NCBI RefSeq assembly: GCF_031998825.1
Contig: NZ_DAMACX010000005.1
Location: 62,001 to 126,000 of the forward strand
Direction: 5' to 3'
Origin: Pseudescherichia sp031998825
GTDB taxonomy: Bacteria > Pseudomonadota > Gammaproteobacteria > Enterobacterales > Enterobacteriaceae
Length of the DNA: 64,000 bases
Part shown: in pieces, positions 49,587-57,486 of the stretch
Position numbering within the stretch: position 1 is the stretch's first letter
Layout: every line of letters starts with the position of its first letter
Translations under genes and position numbers: made by a program
The notes under the pieces: generated by a model
Databases searched by the model: none
What the model was told of the DNA's origin: nothing
What the model saw: only the letters and a program-made list of their open reading frames with translations

Positions 49587-51342
49587 CAGCACTCTCCTTC
49601 TCTTCGTCATCCAGCGCGGCTTCCAGCTGCTGGTAGCGGTGCATATCGCGATACCAGCCCGGCTGATGGGCTAACGTCTCGTGCTGCCCTCGCTGAACAA
49701 TGTGCCCATGCTGCATCACCAGGATCTCGCTCGCTTCGGCGAGCGCCGAGAGCCGGTGCGCGCTAATAATTACCGTACGCCCTTCGCCCCACTGGCGCAG
49801 GTTATGCAGGATCTGGTGCTCGGTGCGGCCATCCACCGCCGACAGCGCATCGTCGAGGATCAGGATCTCGGCGTTGAGCAGCAGCGCCCGGGCAATCGAG
49901 ATACGCTGCTTCTGCCCGCCGGAGAGCATCACCCCGCGCTCGCCCACCTCGGTATCGTACCCCTGCGGCAGGCGCAGGATATCCTCATGAACGCTGGCTA
50001 GCCGGGCGACGTGCTCAATCTCCTGCTGTGTCGCGCCGGGGTGGCCGAGGGCGATGTTATTGCCTACGGTGTCAGAGAAGAGGAACGGCGTCTGGTTGAC
50101 TACCGCCAGTCGCCCGCGCCATGCGTCCAGCTTCAGGCTCGGCAGGGGCCGGTCATGAAAGCGGATCTCCCCCTGGGTGACGTCAAAGTGGCGCTGGATC
50201 AGCGACAGCAGGGTGCTTTTCCCCGCCCCGGTCGGCCCGCAGATACCCAGCATCTGTCCTGGGGTCAGCGTAAAGCTGACGTTCTCCAGAGTCGGATGCG
50301 ACGTCTGCGGATAGCGAAACTCGCGGATCGCCACGTTCAGGTTGCCGCGTCCTTCCGGCAGCGGCTCGCTGCCGTCATCCACCACCGGCGCTTCCGCCAG
50401 CATGTCACGGATGCGGCTGTAGGCGGCGCTGCCGCGCTCAACGATGTTAAACATCCAGGCGAGGGCCAGCATCGGCCAGATCATCAGCCCCAGATACATA
50501 GTAAAACTGGTGAGTTCGCCCAGCGTCAGGCTACCGTTAACCACCATCCAGCTACCGCCGCCAATTGCCAGCAGGTTTGCCATCCCGATGGCAATATAAA
50601 TCGTCGGATCGAAACGGGCGTCCACTCGCGCCACCTTCATGTTTTTTCTGCCGGTATCGGCGGCATCTTCGGCAAACAGTCCGGACTGGCGATCCTCAAG
50701 GCCAAAGGCTTTGATCATGCGGATGCTGGTCAGGCTCTCCTGGGTACGGTCGTTGAGAGAAGAGAACGCCGCCTGCGCCAGCTTGAATCGATTATGCAGC
50801 TGATCGCCGTAGCGTTTGATCACCAGGGCCATAATCGGCATCGGCAGCAGCGCCAGCAGGGTAAGCTGCCAGCTGATCTGGGTCGACATGACGATCAGCA
50901 CCACACAGCCCATCACCAGCGAGTCCACCAGGGTCAGCACCCCCTCCCCGGCGGCAAAAACCACGCGATCGACGTCGTTAGTGGCGCGGGCCATCAGGTC
51001 ACCGGTGCGGTGGCGCAGGTAAAATTCTGGGTGCTGGCGGCTGAGCTGACGGTAGAAGTCCTCCCGCAGCTCGACGGCCAGCTGGTAAGACGCGCCAAAC
51101 AGCAGCACGCGCCAGACGTAGCGCAGCAGGTAGATGACGATGGCTACCAGCACCAGCAGGCCAACCCACATCATGACATCCTGCGGACGATAATGACCTT
51201 CGGTCACGCCGTCGACTACGTATCCCACCACTTTCGGGGGGATGAGCTGCAGAAGAGCAATGATGATGAGCAGGGCTACGGCACCGAGATAGCGTCGCCA
51301 CTCCCGGCGAAAGTACCAGCCTAGTTGAGCAAATAATCGCAC
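49579..51342 (-). CDS. mdlA: Multidrug resistance-like ABC exporter MdlA
   Basis: A 587-residue half-transporter with six membrane helices, then an ATPase (Walker A GPTGAGKST, signature LSGGQKQRIS, Walker B ILILDDALSAVD). In MdlA the Walker B ends in D-D instead of D-E, so this site is degenerate and the MdlB site is probably the catalytic one. First gene of mdlAB; decR lies 54 bases upstream on the same strand. Confidence 0.95.
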   Translation of the reverse strand: MRLFAQLGWYFRREWRRYLGAVALLIIIALLQLIPPKVVGYVVDGVTEGHYRPQDVMMWVGLLVLVAIVIYLLRYVWRVLLFGASYQLAVELREDFYRQLSRQHPEFYLRHRTGDLMARATNDVDRVVFAAGEGVLTLVDSLVMGCVVLIVMSTQISWQLTLLALLPMPIMALVIKRYGDQLHNRFKLAQAAFSSLNDRTQESLTSIRMIKAFGLEDRQSGLFAEDAADTGRKNMKVARVDARFDPTIYIAIGMANLLAIGGGSWMVVNGSLTLGELTSFTMYLGLMIWPMLALAWMFNIVERGSAAYSRIRDMLAEAPVVDDGSEPLPEGRGNLNVAIREFRYPQTSHPTLENVSFTLTPGQMLGICGPTGAGKSTLLSLIQRHFDVTQGEIRFHDRPLPSLKLDAWRGRLAVVNQTPFLFSDTVGNNIALGHPGATQQEIEHVARLASVHEDILRLPQGYDTEVGERGVMLSGGQKQRISIARALLLNAEILILDDALSAVDGRTEHQILHNLRQWGEGRTVIISAHRLSALAEASEILVMQHGHIVQRGQHETLAHQPGWYRDMHRYQQLEAALDDEEKESADA

Positions 51343-51395
51343 GCGGTTATATCCTGAAGGTCTTTATTCGGCCCCTGACGCCGGGGCCAGAAGCG

Positions 51396-51854
51396 TTATT
51401 CAATGGGTAACTCTGTCGTATATTTTATCTGTTCCATCGCAAAACTCGATGTCACATCGGACAAGCCTGGCACGCTATTGACCAGACGTTTGTAAAAATC
51501 GTCGTAGCGCTTCATGTCAGCGACCTGAACGCGCATTAAGTAGTCATATTCACCGGCCATGCGCCAAAAGCCCAGCACCTCCGGCATGGCGGAGACGACG
51601 CTGACAAACTGATGATACCACTCGCTGCAGTGCTGCTGGGTTTTAATGAGTACAAATGCCGTCAGACCGAGGCCCAGCTTTTCAGCGTCCAGCAGCGCCA
51701 CGCGCGCCAGCAGGATCCCTTCATCTTCCAGCCGCTTGAGCCGTTTCCAGCAAGGGGTAGTCGTCAGATTAACGGCATCGGCTAACGCCTGCAAAGAGAG
51801 GGTACTGTCTCGTTGCAGCAGGGCGAGCAGCTTCTTGTCAATTTTATCTAGCAT
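51396..51854 (-). CDS. decR: Lrp/AsnC-family regulator DecR
   Basis: A 152-residue regulator with an N-terminal helix-turn-helix (SLQALADAVNLTTTPCWKRLKRL) and a C-terminal RAM ligand domain. E. coli DecR (YbaO) senses cysteine and switches on cysteine detoxification (cyuPA/yhaOM). Here it is divergent from a cysteine-synthase-like gene 118 bases away, a probable additional target. Same strand as mdlA. Confidence 0.93.
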   Translation of the reverse strand: MLDKIDKKLLALLQRDSTLSLQALADAVNLTTTPCWKRLKRLEDEGILLARVALLDAEKLGLGLTAFVLIKTQQHCSEWYHQFVSVVSAMPEVLGFWRMAGEYDYLMRVQVADMKRYDDFYKRLVNSVPGLSDVTSSFAMEQIKYTTELPIE

Positions 51855-51972
51855 TACCGGCCTCCGGGAGAAATTTTTTCTCTCTACATTCTATTTCAAA
51901 GGCGGAATGGCAACAATTTTTTAGGCGCTTTCCGTTAAGCTAGGCACAAATTGACAAACAGGATCGCCCCGG

Positions 51973-53019
51973 ATGAACAACGCCTGGACCAAACACGCCA
52001 TCAGTGAAATTAACGCCGATGCCCAGCGCTCGGCGGATACGCACCTGATTCGCCTCTCCCTGCCCGCCTTTCCAGGGATCAATCTCTACCTGAAGGATGA
52101 AAGCACGCACCCGACCGGTAGCCTGAAGCATCGCCTGGCGCGATCGCTATTCCTTTACGGGCTGTGCAACGGCTGGATCCGCGAAGGTATGCCGATTATT
52201 GAGGCGTCGTCAGGCTCGACAGCGGTTTCAGAGGCGTGGTTTGCCCGCCTGCTGGGACTGCCGTTTATCGCGGTGATGCCCGCCTGCACCGCAAAGCGTA
52301 AAATCGAGCAGATCGCGTTTTACGGCGGCCGCTGCCACTTCGTTGAGAGCGCCTGCGAGATTTACGCCGCCTCGGAGACCCTGGCGCAGGAGCTGCACGG
52401 CCACTATATGGATCAGTTCACCTATGCCGAGCGCGCCACCGACTGGCGCGGCAACAACAATATTGCCGACAGCATCTACCGCCAGATGCGCCATGAGCCG
52501 CACCCGATCCCCGACCATATCGTGATGAGCGCCGGAACCGGCGGCACTTCGGCAACCATCGGGCGCTATATTCGCTACCAGGGATACGATACCCGGCTTA
52601 CGGTAGTCGATCCGCAAAACTCTGTGTTTCTCGACTATTGGCAGCAGCGGGATATCAACCTGCGCAGCCCGGTCGGCAGTAAAATTGAGGGTATCGGGCG
52701 TCCTCGCGTGGAGCCGTCGTTCATTCCGGACGTGGTGGATGAGATGCTGCGCGTCCCGGACGCCGCCAGCGTCGCTACCGCCCATTGGCTGGAGACGCAG
52801 CTGGGCCGCAAGGTCGGGGCCTCCACCGGCACTAACATGTGGGGCGCATTGCAGCTTGCCGCCCGGATGCGTGACGAGGGGCGTACCGGCTCGATTGTCA
52901 CCCTGCTGTGCGACAGCGGCGAGCGCTATCTCGACACCTACTACAACCCGGAGTGGGTCAGAGCCAATATCGGCGATACCGCGCCTTATACCGCAGAGAT
53001 TGCCCAGCTGCTGCGATAA
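51973..53019 (+). CDS. PLP-dependent cysteine synthase-like enzyme
   Basis: A 348-residue fold-type II PLP enzyme of the cysteine synthase/cystathionine beta-synthase family. The PLP lysine is K52 in THPTGSLKHR; the phosphate loop is SAGTGGTSATIGRY and the substrate loop EASSGSTAVSE. Start follows AGGATCGCCCCGG. Placement opposite DecR suggests cysteine breakdown or use (desulfhydrase), but cysteine synthesis cannot be excluded. Not present at this place in E. coli K-12. Confidence 0.83.
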   Translation: MNNAWTKHAISEINADAQRSADTHLIRLSLPAFPGINLYLKDESTHPTGSLKHRLARSLFLYGLCNGWIREGMPIIEASSGSTAVSEAWFARLLGLPFIAVMPACTAKRKIEQIAFYGGRCHFVESACEIYAASETLAQELHGHYMDQFTYAERATDWRGNNNIADSIYRQMRHEPHPIPDHIVMSAGTGGTSATIGRYIRYQGYDTRLTVVDPQNSVFLDYWQQRDINLRSPVGSKIEGIGRPRVEPSFIPDVVDEMLRVPDAASVATAHWLETQLGRKVGASTGTNMWGALQLAARMRDEGRTGSIVTLLCDSGERYLDTYYNPEWVRANIGDTAPYTAEIAQLLR

Positions 53020-53096
53020 CAAATGGATACTGGTCGTGCCCGCCAGCAGGCGCTACCATAGCGGCTTTATTGCTATTGAAACTGTCAGGAAAATGT

Positions 53097-53792
53097 ATGA
53101 AACGTGCCGTTGTCGTCTTTAGCGGAGGCCAGGACTCCACAACATGTCTGGTACAGGCGCTGCATCACTATGATGAAGTCCACTGCGTCACCTTCGATTA
53201 CGGTCAGCGTCATCGGGCAGAGATTGACGTCGCGCGCGAGCTGGCGCTAAAGCTGGGTGCACGGGCGCATAAGGTGCTGGACGTCACTTTGCTTAACGAG
53301 CTGGCGGTCAGCAGCCTGACCCGCGACAGCATCCCGGTGCCGGATTACGAACCGGATGCCAGCGGCATCCCTAATACCTTTGTGCCGGGCCGTAACATTC
53401 TGTTTTTGACCCTTGCGGCGATCTACGCCTATCAGGTGCAGGCCGAGGCGGTGATCACCGGCGTCTGCGAGACCGACTTTTCCGGCTACCCGGACTGCCG
53501 CGACGAGTTTGTTAAGGCGCTCAACCACGCGGTGAGCCTTGGCATGGCAAAAGATATCCGCTTTGAGACGCCGCTGATGTGGCTCGATAAGGCGGAAACC
53601 TGGGCGCTGGCCGACTACTGGCAGAAGCTGGAGCTGGTACGCAAAGAGACGCTGACCTGCTACAACGGCATCAAGGGCGACGGCTGCGGCCAGTGCGCCG
53701 CCTGTAACCTGCGCGCCAACGGCCTCAATCACTACCTGGCAGAGAAGCCAGCGGTGATGGCGGCAATGAAGCAGAAAACCGGGTTGCAGTAA
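53097..53792 (+). CDS. queC: 7-cyano-7-deazaguanine synthase QueC
   Basis: A 231-residue ATP-dependent enzyme that turns 7-carboxy-7-deazaguanine into preQ0 on the way to queuosine. The PP-loop SGGQDSTT lies at residues 9-16; the zinc site uses cysteines in CETDFSGYPDC and CGQCAACNLRANG. ATG 53097 gives the E. coli length; upstream frames reach into the preceding gene and are rejected. Confidence 0.97.
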   Translation: MKRAVVVFSGGQDSTTCLVQALHHYDEVHCVTFDYGQRHRAEIDVARELALKLGARAHKVLDVTLLNELAVSSLTRDSIPVPDYEPDASGIPNTFVPGRNILFLTLAAIYAYQVQAEAVITGVCETDFSGYPDCRDEFVKALNHAVSLGMAKDIRFETPLMWLDKAETWALADYWQKLELVRKETLTCYNGIKGDGCGQCAACNLRANGLNHYLAEKPAVMAAMKQKTGLQ

Positions 53793-53802
53793 GTTTGCAT
53801 AA

Positions 53803-53884
53803 CGCCGGGTGGCGGCTTCGCCTTACCCGGCCTACAAAGGTAAAGTGCGGTTTGTAGGCCCGGTAAGCGTAGCGCCACCGGGCG
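53803..53884. repeat. BIME: pair of inverted REP elements
   Basis: GCCGGGTGGCGGCTTCGCCT-type REP followed after about 20 bases by an inverted copy (GGTAAGCGTAGCGCCACCGG). It is a typical extragenic palindromic unit between the convergent genes queC and fadM; such units stabilise mRNA ends and bind gyrase or Pol I. It is the only one seen in the window. Confidence 0.9.
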
Positions 53885-53891
53885 TGAGAGC

Positions 53892-54290
53892 TTACTCCAT
53901 CATCATCTCCAGCTTCTGCCGCAGCTCTCCCTCCAGCGCCAGCGCTTTTTTGCTGCGCAGATCGATGCAGACAAAGGTGATCAGCGCGTCGGCCACCACC
54001 TCCCCTTCTGGCGATAACGTCACTACCTGACTCAGCACGCCGCTTTTGCCGTTCAGCTGCTCTATTTTGCTGCTAATTGTCAGCAGATCGCCCAACACCG
54101 CCGGGCGGCGATAGTTAATATTGATATTCACCACCACAAACGCAATGTGGTTAGCCGTCATCCACTGAAAGCCTTCGCTGCTCTCCAGCCCTTCCCAACG
54201 TGCTTCTTCAAGGAACTCCAGATAACGAGCATTGTTTACGTGCTGGTAGACGTCGATGTGGTAACCACGAACCTTAATCTGAGTCTGCAT
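53892..54290 (-). CDS. fadM: Acyl-CoA thioesterase III (FadM)
   Basis: A 132-residue single hot-dog thioesterase (YbaW in E. coli), with the motif DVYQHVNNARYLEFLEEARW carrying the catalytic aspartate-like position. It removes long unsaturated acyl groups from CoA during beta-oxidation. In E. coli it is under FadR control; no FadR site was verified here. Monocistronic, about 100 bases before ybaV end. Confidence 0.94.
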   Translation of the reverse strand: MQTQIKVRGYHIDVYQHVNNARYLEFLEEARWEGLESSEGFQWMTANHIAFVVVNININYRRPAVLGDLLTISSKIEQLNGKSGVLSQVVTLSPEGEVVADALITFVCIDLRSKKALALEGELRQKLEMMME

Positions 54291-54389
54291 AGCGCAATAA
54301 CCTTCTTTTTATGTTGTAGGATGGTACAGAGGCCATAACTGGTATGACCTCTTTATCATGGCAAAGAATGGCTACGACGCAAGCAAAAG

Positions 54390-54776
54390 TTACAGGGTTA
54401 AACGATCCAGGTTACGCTCCACCAGCGAGGCCCCCATCCCCGGTACCTGCTGCAGATCTTCCAGCGTCTTAAACGGCCCATACTCCTCGCGGTAGCTGAC
54501 GATCGCCTGCGCTTTCTTCAGCCCCACGCCGTTCATGGCCTGCGCCAGTGCCTCTGCCGACGCGGCGTTGATGCTTACCCGGGTCGTCTCCTCATCGCCC
54601 TTCGCCGCTTCCGGCGCTTTCGCTTTGGCCGCCGGCGCGGCTGCGGGTGCTGATTTATGTTGTACCGTCTGGGCCTGAGGGGACTTCACCGGCGCATCAG
54701 CGGCAAGCGCACGCTGGCCCATGGCGGCACAGGCAAGTGTCAGAGTCACTACTGCTATTTTGATTCCACGTTTCAT
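54390..54776 (-). CDS. ybaV: ComEA-like helix-hairpin-helix protein YbaV
   Basis: A 128-residue secreted protein: signal peptide (residues 1-24, ending ALAA), a low-complexity A/K/P stretch (25-60), then a double helix-hairpin-helix DNA-binding domain (SINAASAEALAQAMNGVGLKKAQAIV; GPFKTLEDLQQVPGMG), related to ComEA of competence systems. Start ATG 54776 follows AAGGAGAAAGC. Longer upstream frames add no homology and are rejected. Confidence 0.92.
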   Translation of the reverse strand: MKRGIKIAVVTLTLACAAMGQRALAADAPVKSPQAQTVQHKSAPAAAPAAKAKAPEAAKGDEETTRVSINAASAEALAQAMNGVGLKKAQAIVSYREEYGPFKTLEDLQQVPGMGASLVERNLDRLTL

Positions 54777-54859
54777 GCTGCTTTCTCCTTGTTTGTTGAC
54801 AGCCCCCGCACAATAAACAGAGCGGTAACAGGAGACAAACGGCAGATTGCAGAAATGGA

Positions 54860-54881
54860 AAAGGCCGCGAAAGCGGCCTTT
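54860..54881 (-). terminator. Terminator after ppiD
   Basis: AAAGGCCGC and GCGGCCTTT pair around GAAA; the - strand continues TTCC. It lies 46 bases past the ppiD stop, before the ybaV promoter. Confidence 0.8.
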
Positions 54882-54926
54882 GATTGTTGCATGGCGTTGC
54901 AAAAGTCTGCGAGACGCCCGGAGAAA

Positions 54927-56801
54927 TTACTGCTGCGGATCGACGATGTCGCCCGTTTTGATTTTGGCTTCTTTACGCAGGTTGCTCATCAGCGCTTCGA
55001 AAGAGATCTGGGCATTGTTCTGGGTGATCCCCTGAACCATCGCCTTTTTCTGCGCGTCCGGCATGGTGCCCGCTTTCACTTCGTCCAGCGCCAGCAGCAC
55101 GACGTTGCCCTGCATATCATTAGCCACGCCATAGACAGGCTTATCCTTCGCCGGCAGGGCCAGCGTAAAGGCCGCCTGGCTCAGCGGATCCTGACCGGTA
55201 CGCGACAGCGTTTTAGACTCACCAAAGCTCAGGCCTGCGGCTTTCAGCGCGTCGTCGCCTTTACCGGCTTTCAGGTCGGCCAGCAGCTTATCGGCATCCA
55301 GCTTCGCTTTTTGCTCAGCTTTGTTGTGCTTAACGATATCGGCAACCTGGGTTTTGACCTCTTCCAGCGGCTTCACGGCTTCGGCTTTATGCTCGCTCAC
55401 GCGCAGCACAAACGCACGATCGCCATCAACGGTAATGATGTCAGAGTTGCTGCCCGGCGTACCGTTTTCACCCACCAGCGCGCCACCGAAGATAGCGTCA
55501 GAAACCGGTTTGAAATTCAGCTCTTCCGGCAGGTTGTCACGGCCAAACCAGCCGGTTTCTACCGCTTTCACACCCGCAGCCTGCTCTGCACCCGCCAGCG
55601 ACTCGTTATCGTTGCTTGCGGCATCGCTCACCTTCTGCTGCAGAGCGTAGTAAGCATCAAGGCCCTTCTCCTGCTTCACCTTCGCCGCCAGCTCATCGCG
55701 CACGTCGTTAAACGGTTTAACCTGGGCAGGCTGAACGTCGTCGAGGCGGGCGACCAGGAAACCAACGGAGGATTTAATCACGCCGGATAGCTGGCCCTTC
55801 TCTTTCAGACCGGCGTTTTTCAGCTCTTCAGGGGTGGTGGAGTCCTCCAGCCAGCCCATGTCGCCGCCGTTACGGGCAGAGATGATGTCGGCGGATTTCT
55901 CTTTTGCCAGCGTCGCGAAATCAGTACCTTTGCTTAACTGATCCAGCACTGCTTTCGCTTCGTCTTCGGTCTTGGTCTGGATCACGCTGTAACGATTACG
56001 CTGCGGCTGGGTGAACTGATCCTGATGCTGGTCGTAGTAGGCCTGGATCTCTTCATCGCTGGCGTTCTGCTGCATGCTGGCAGCATCCAGCTTAATGTAA
56101 CTGACGCGGAACTGCTCCGGCGCGATAAAGCTGTTTTTGTTCTGTTCGTAGTAGCTGGCGATCTCCTGATCGGAGGCGGTCTGCTGCTGCGCCAGGGCGT
56201 TAACGTCGATGGTCGCGGTGCGCACCAGACGCTGCTGGGCGACCAGCGCGGCCAGCTCATCGGTTTCACCTTTCAGCATAAAGTCGGTACCGGCAACGGC
56301 GTTGATCAGCTGCTGGGAGGTGAGCTGATTACGCAGCGCCTGAGCATACTGATCGGGGGTCATGCCCATCTGATTGACCAGCGCGTTATAGCGTGCGTTA
56401 TCGAATTTGCCGTTGTTCTGGAAAGCCTGGGTAGAGAAGATTGCTTTCTTTACCTGCTCGTCACTGATGCCAAGGCCCAGATGCTGAGCGTACTGGTCCA
56501 GCAACGCTTCATCAATCAGGCGGCTCAGCACCTGCTGGCGCATGCTCTTCATATAGGCTTCGTTGCCGGCCAGCTCAGAGAATTGCTCGCCCAGCTGCTG
56601 CTGCATACGGTTACGTTCAGCCGCTACCGCATTTTCGAACTGGCTGCGGCCGATCTCCTGGCCATTAACTTTTGCGGCATAATTATTGTTACCGCCAATC
56701 AGGTAGTTACCAACGCCAGTCAGAATGAATGACACGATAATCAAACCCAGAATGATCTTGAGCACGACGTGGTTTGCCGCCGCGCGTAAATTGTCCATCA
56801 T
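54927..56801 (-). CDS. ppiD: Periplasmic chaperone PpiD (SurA/parvulin-like)
   Basis: A 624-residue protein anchored by one N-terminal helix (residues 16-36) with the rest in the periplasm: a SurA-like chaperone region, one parvulin domain (about 265-360, inactive in E. coli PpiD), and a C-terminal helical part. It sits at the Sec translocon exit and helps outer membrane proteins fold. Upstream is hupB on the same strand with its own terminator. Confidence 0.96.
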   Translation of the reverse strand: MMDNLRAAANHVVLKIILGLIIVSFILTGVGNYLIGGNNNYAAKVNGQEIGRSQFENAVAAERNRMQQQLGEQFSELAGNEAYMKSMRQQVLSRLIDEALLDQYAQHLGLGISDEQVKKAIFSTQAFQNNGKFDNARYNALVNQMGMTPDQYAQALRNQLTSQQLINAVAGTDFMLKGETDELAALVAQQRLVRTATIDVNALAQQQTASDQEIASYYEQNKNSFIAPEQFRVSYIKLDAASMQQNASDEEIQAYYDQHQDQFTQPQRNRYSVIQTKTEDEAKAVLDQLSKGTDFATLAKEKSADIISARNGGDMGWLEDSTTPEELKNAGLKEKGQLSGVIKSSVGFLVARLDDVQPAQVKPFNDVRDELAAKVKQEKGLDAYYALQQKVSDAASNDNESLAGAEQAAGVKAVETGWFGRDNLPEELNFKPVSDAIFGGALVGENGTPGSNSDIITVDGDRAFVLRVSEHKAEAVKPLEEVKTQVADIVKHNKAEQKAKLDADKLLADLKAGKGDDALKAAGLSFGESKTLSRTGQDPLSQAAFTLALPAKDKPVYGVANDMQGNVVLLALDEVKAGTMPDAQKKAMVQGITQNNAQISFEALMSNLRKEAKIKTGDIVDPQQ

Positions 56802-56942
56802 GGTGTAACAACACTCCGCTGTAGGTGACTGTCTGTCTCACGCAGCGCCATTAATGCAGGCCGCTGCGCGTAAAGCCGTATTGTGACAAGAAACCGGGGG
56901 CGTTGTCAGCCCGCGGGCCCGATTAATTCCGGCATCGCAAAT

Positions 56943-56968
56943 AAAAAAGGCACATCTGGTGATGCGCC
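56943..56968 (-). terminator. Terminator after hupB
   Basis: GGCGCATC and GATGTGCC pair around ACCA (one G-T pair) and run into TTTTTTATTT on the - strand, 36 bases past the hupB stop. Confidence 0.85.
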
Positions 56969-57003
56969 CTTGTACTTTGTCACAATCCTGAGAGGGATCG
57001 CTA

Positions 57004-57276
57004 TCAGTTTACCGCGTCTTTCAGCGCCTTACCTGCGCGGAAACCCGGAACTTTAGCGGCAGCAATGGTGATCTCTTTGCCGGTTTGCGGGTTGCGACCA
57101 GTACGGGCAGCACGCTCTTTAACAGCAAAAGTACCAAAACCTACCAGCGCTACCTCGTCTCCGGATTGCAGAGATTCAGTCACAGAAGCAATTAAAGCAT
57201 CTAACGCACGTCCAGCCGCAGCTTTAGAGATATCAGCCCCTGCAGCAATTTTGTCTATCAGTTGAGATTTATTCAC
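57004..57276 (-). CDS. hupB: DNA-binding protein HU-beta
   Basis: A 90-residue histone-like protein. The DNA-binding arm signature is GFGTFAVKERAARTGRNPQTG with the conserved arm-tip proline. It forms HU alpha-beta or beta-beta dimers that bend DNA. Lies between lon and ppiD with about 210 bases of upstream DNA that would hold its several promoters (not individually resolved). Confidence 0.98.
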   Translation of the reverse strand: MNKSQLIDKIAAGADISKAAAGRALDALIASVTESLQSGDEVALVGFGTFAVKERAARTGRNPQTGKEITIAAAKVPGFRAGKALKDAVN

Positions 57277-57417
57277 TCTTCTCTTCCTCTCTTTATAATT
57301 TATATCGCACCTTAATCCATCGAAGTGCGACCGCGCAGCAGTTATATCAGGCCTGTCATGCCCTTACAACACCCGTTGTTGATGATACAGCAAACCAGCC
57401 ATCTAAATTAGCTATAC

Positions 57418-57454
57418 AAAAAAAGGCTGGCAAGCCCGAAATGCGCTGCCAGCC
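57418..57454 (-). terminator. Terminator after lon
   Basis: GGCTGGCA and TGCCAGCC pair around a 14-base loop; on the - strand a run of seven T follows (57424-57418). T-rich sequence on the other side too, so it works in both directions. Confidence 0.9.
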
Positions 57455-57486
57455 CTGTTTTTATCGACGCTCTTTGCGCAGTGTCA

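Noticed and set aside
49579..49610. Fusion of mdlA and mdlB
   Set aside because: Two separate frames with an eight-base overlap, the normal arrangement.
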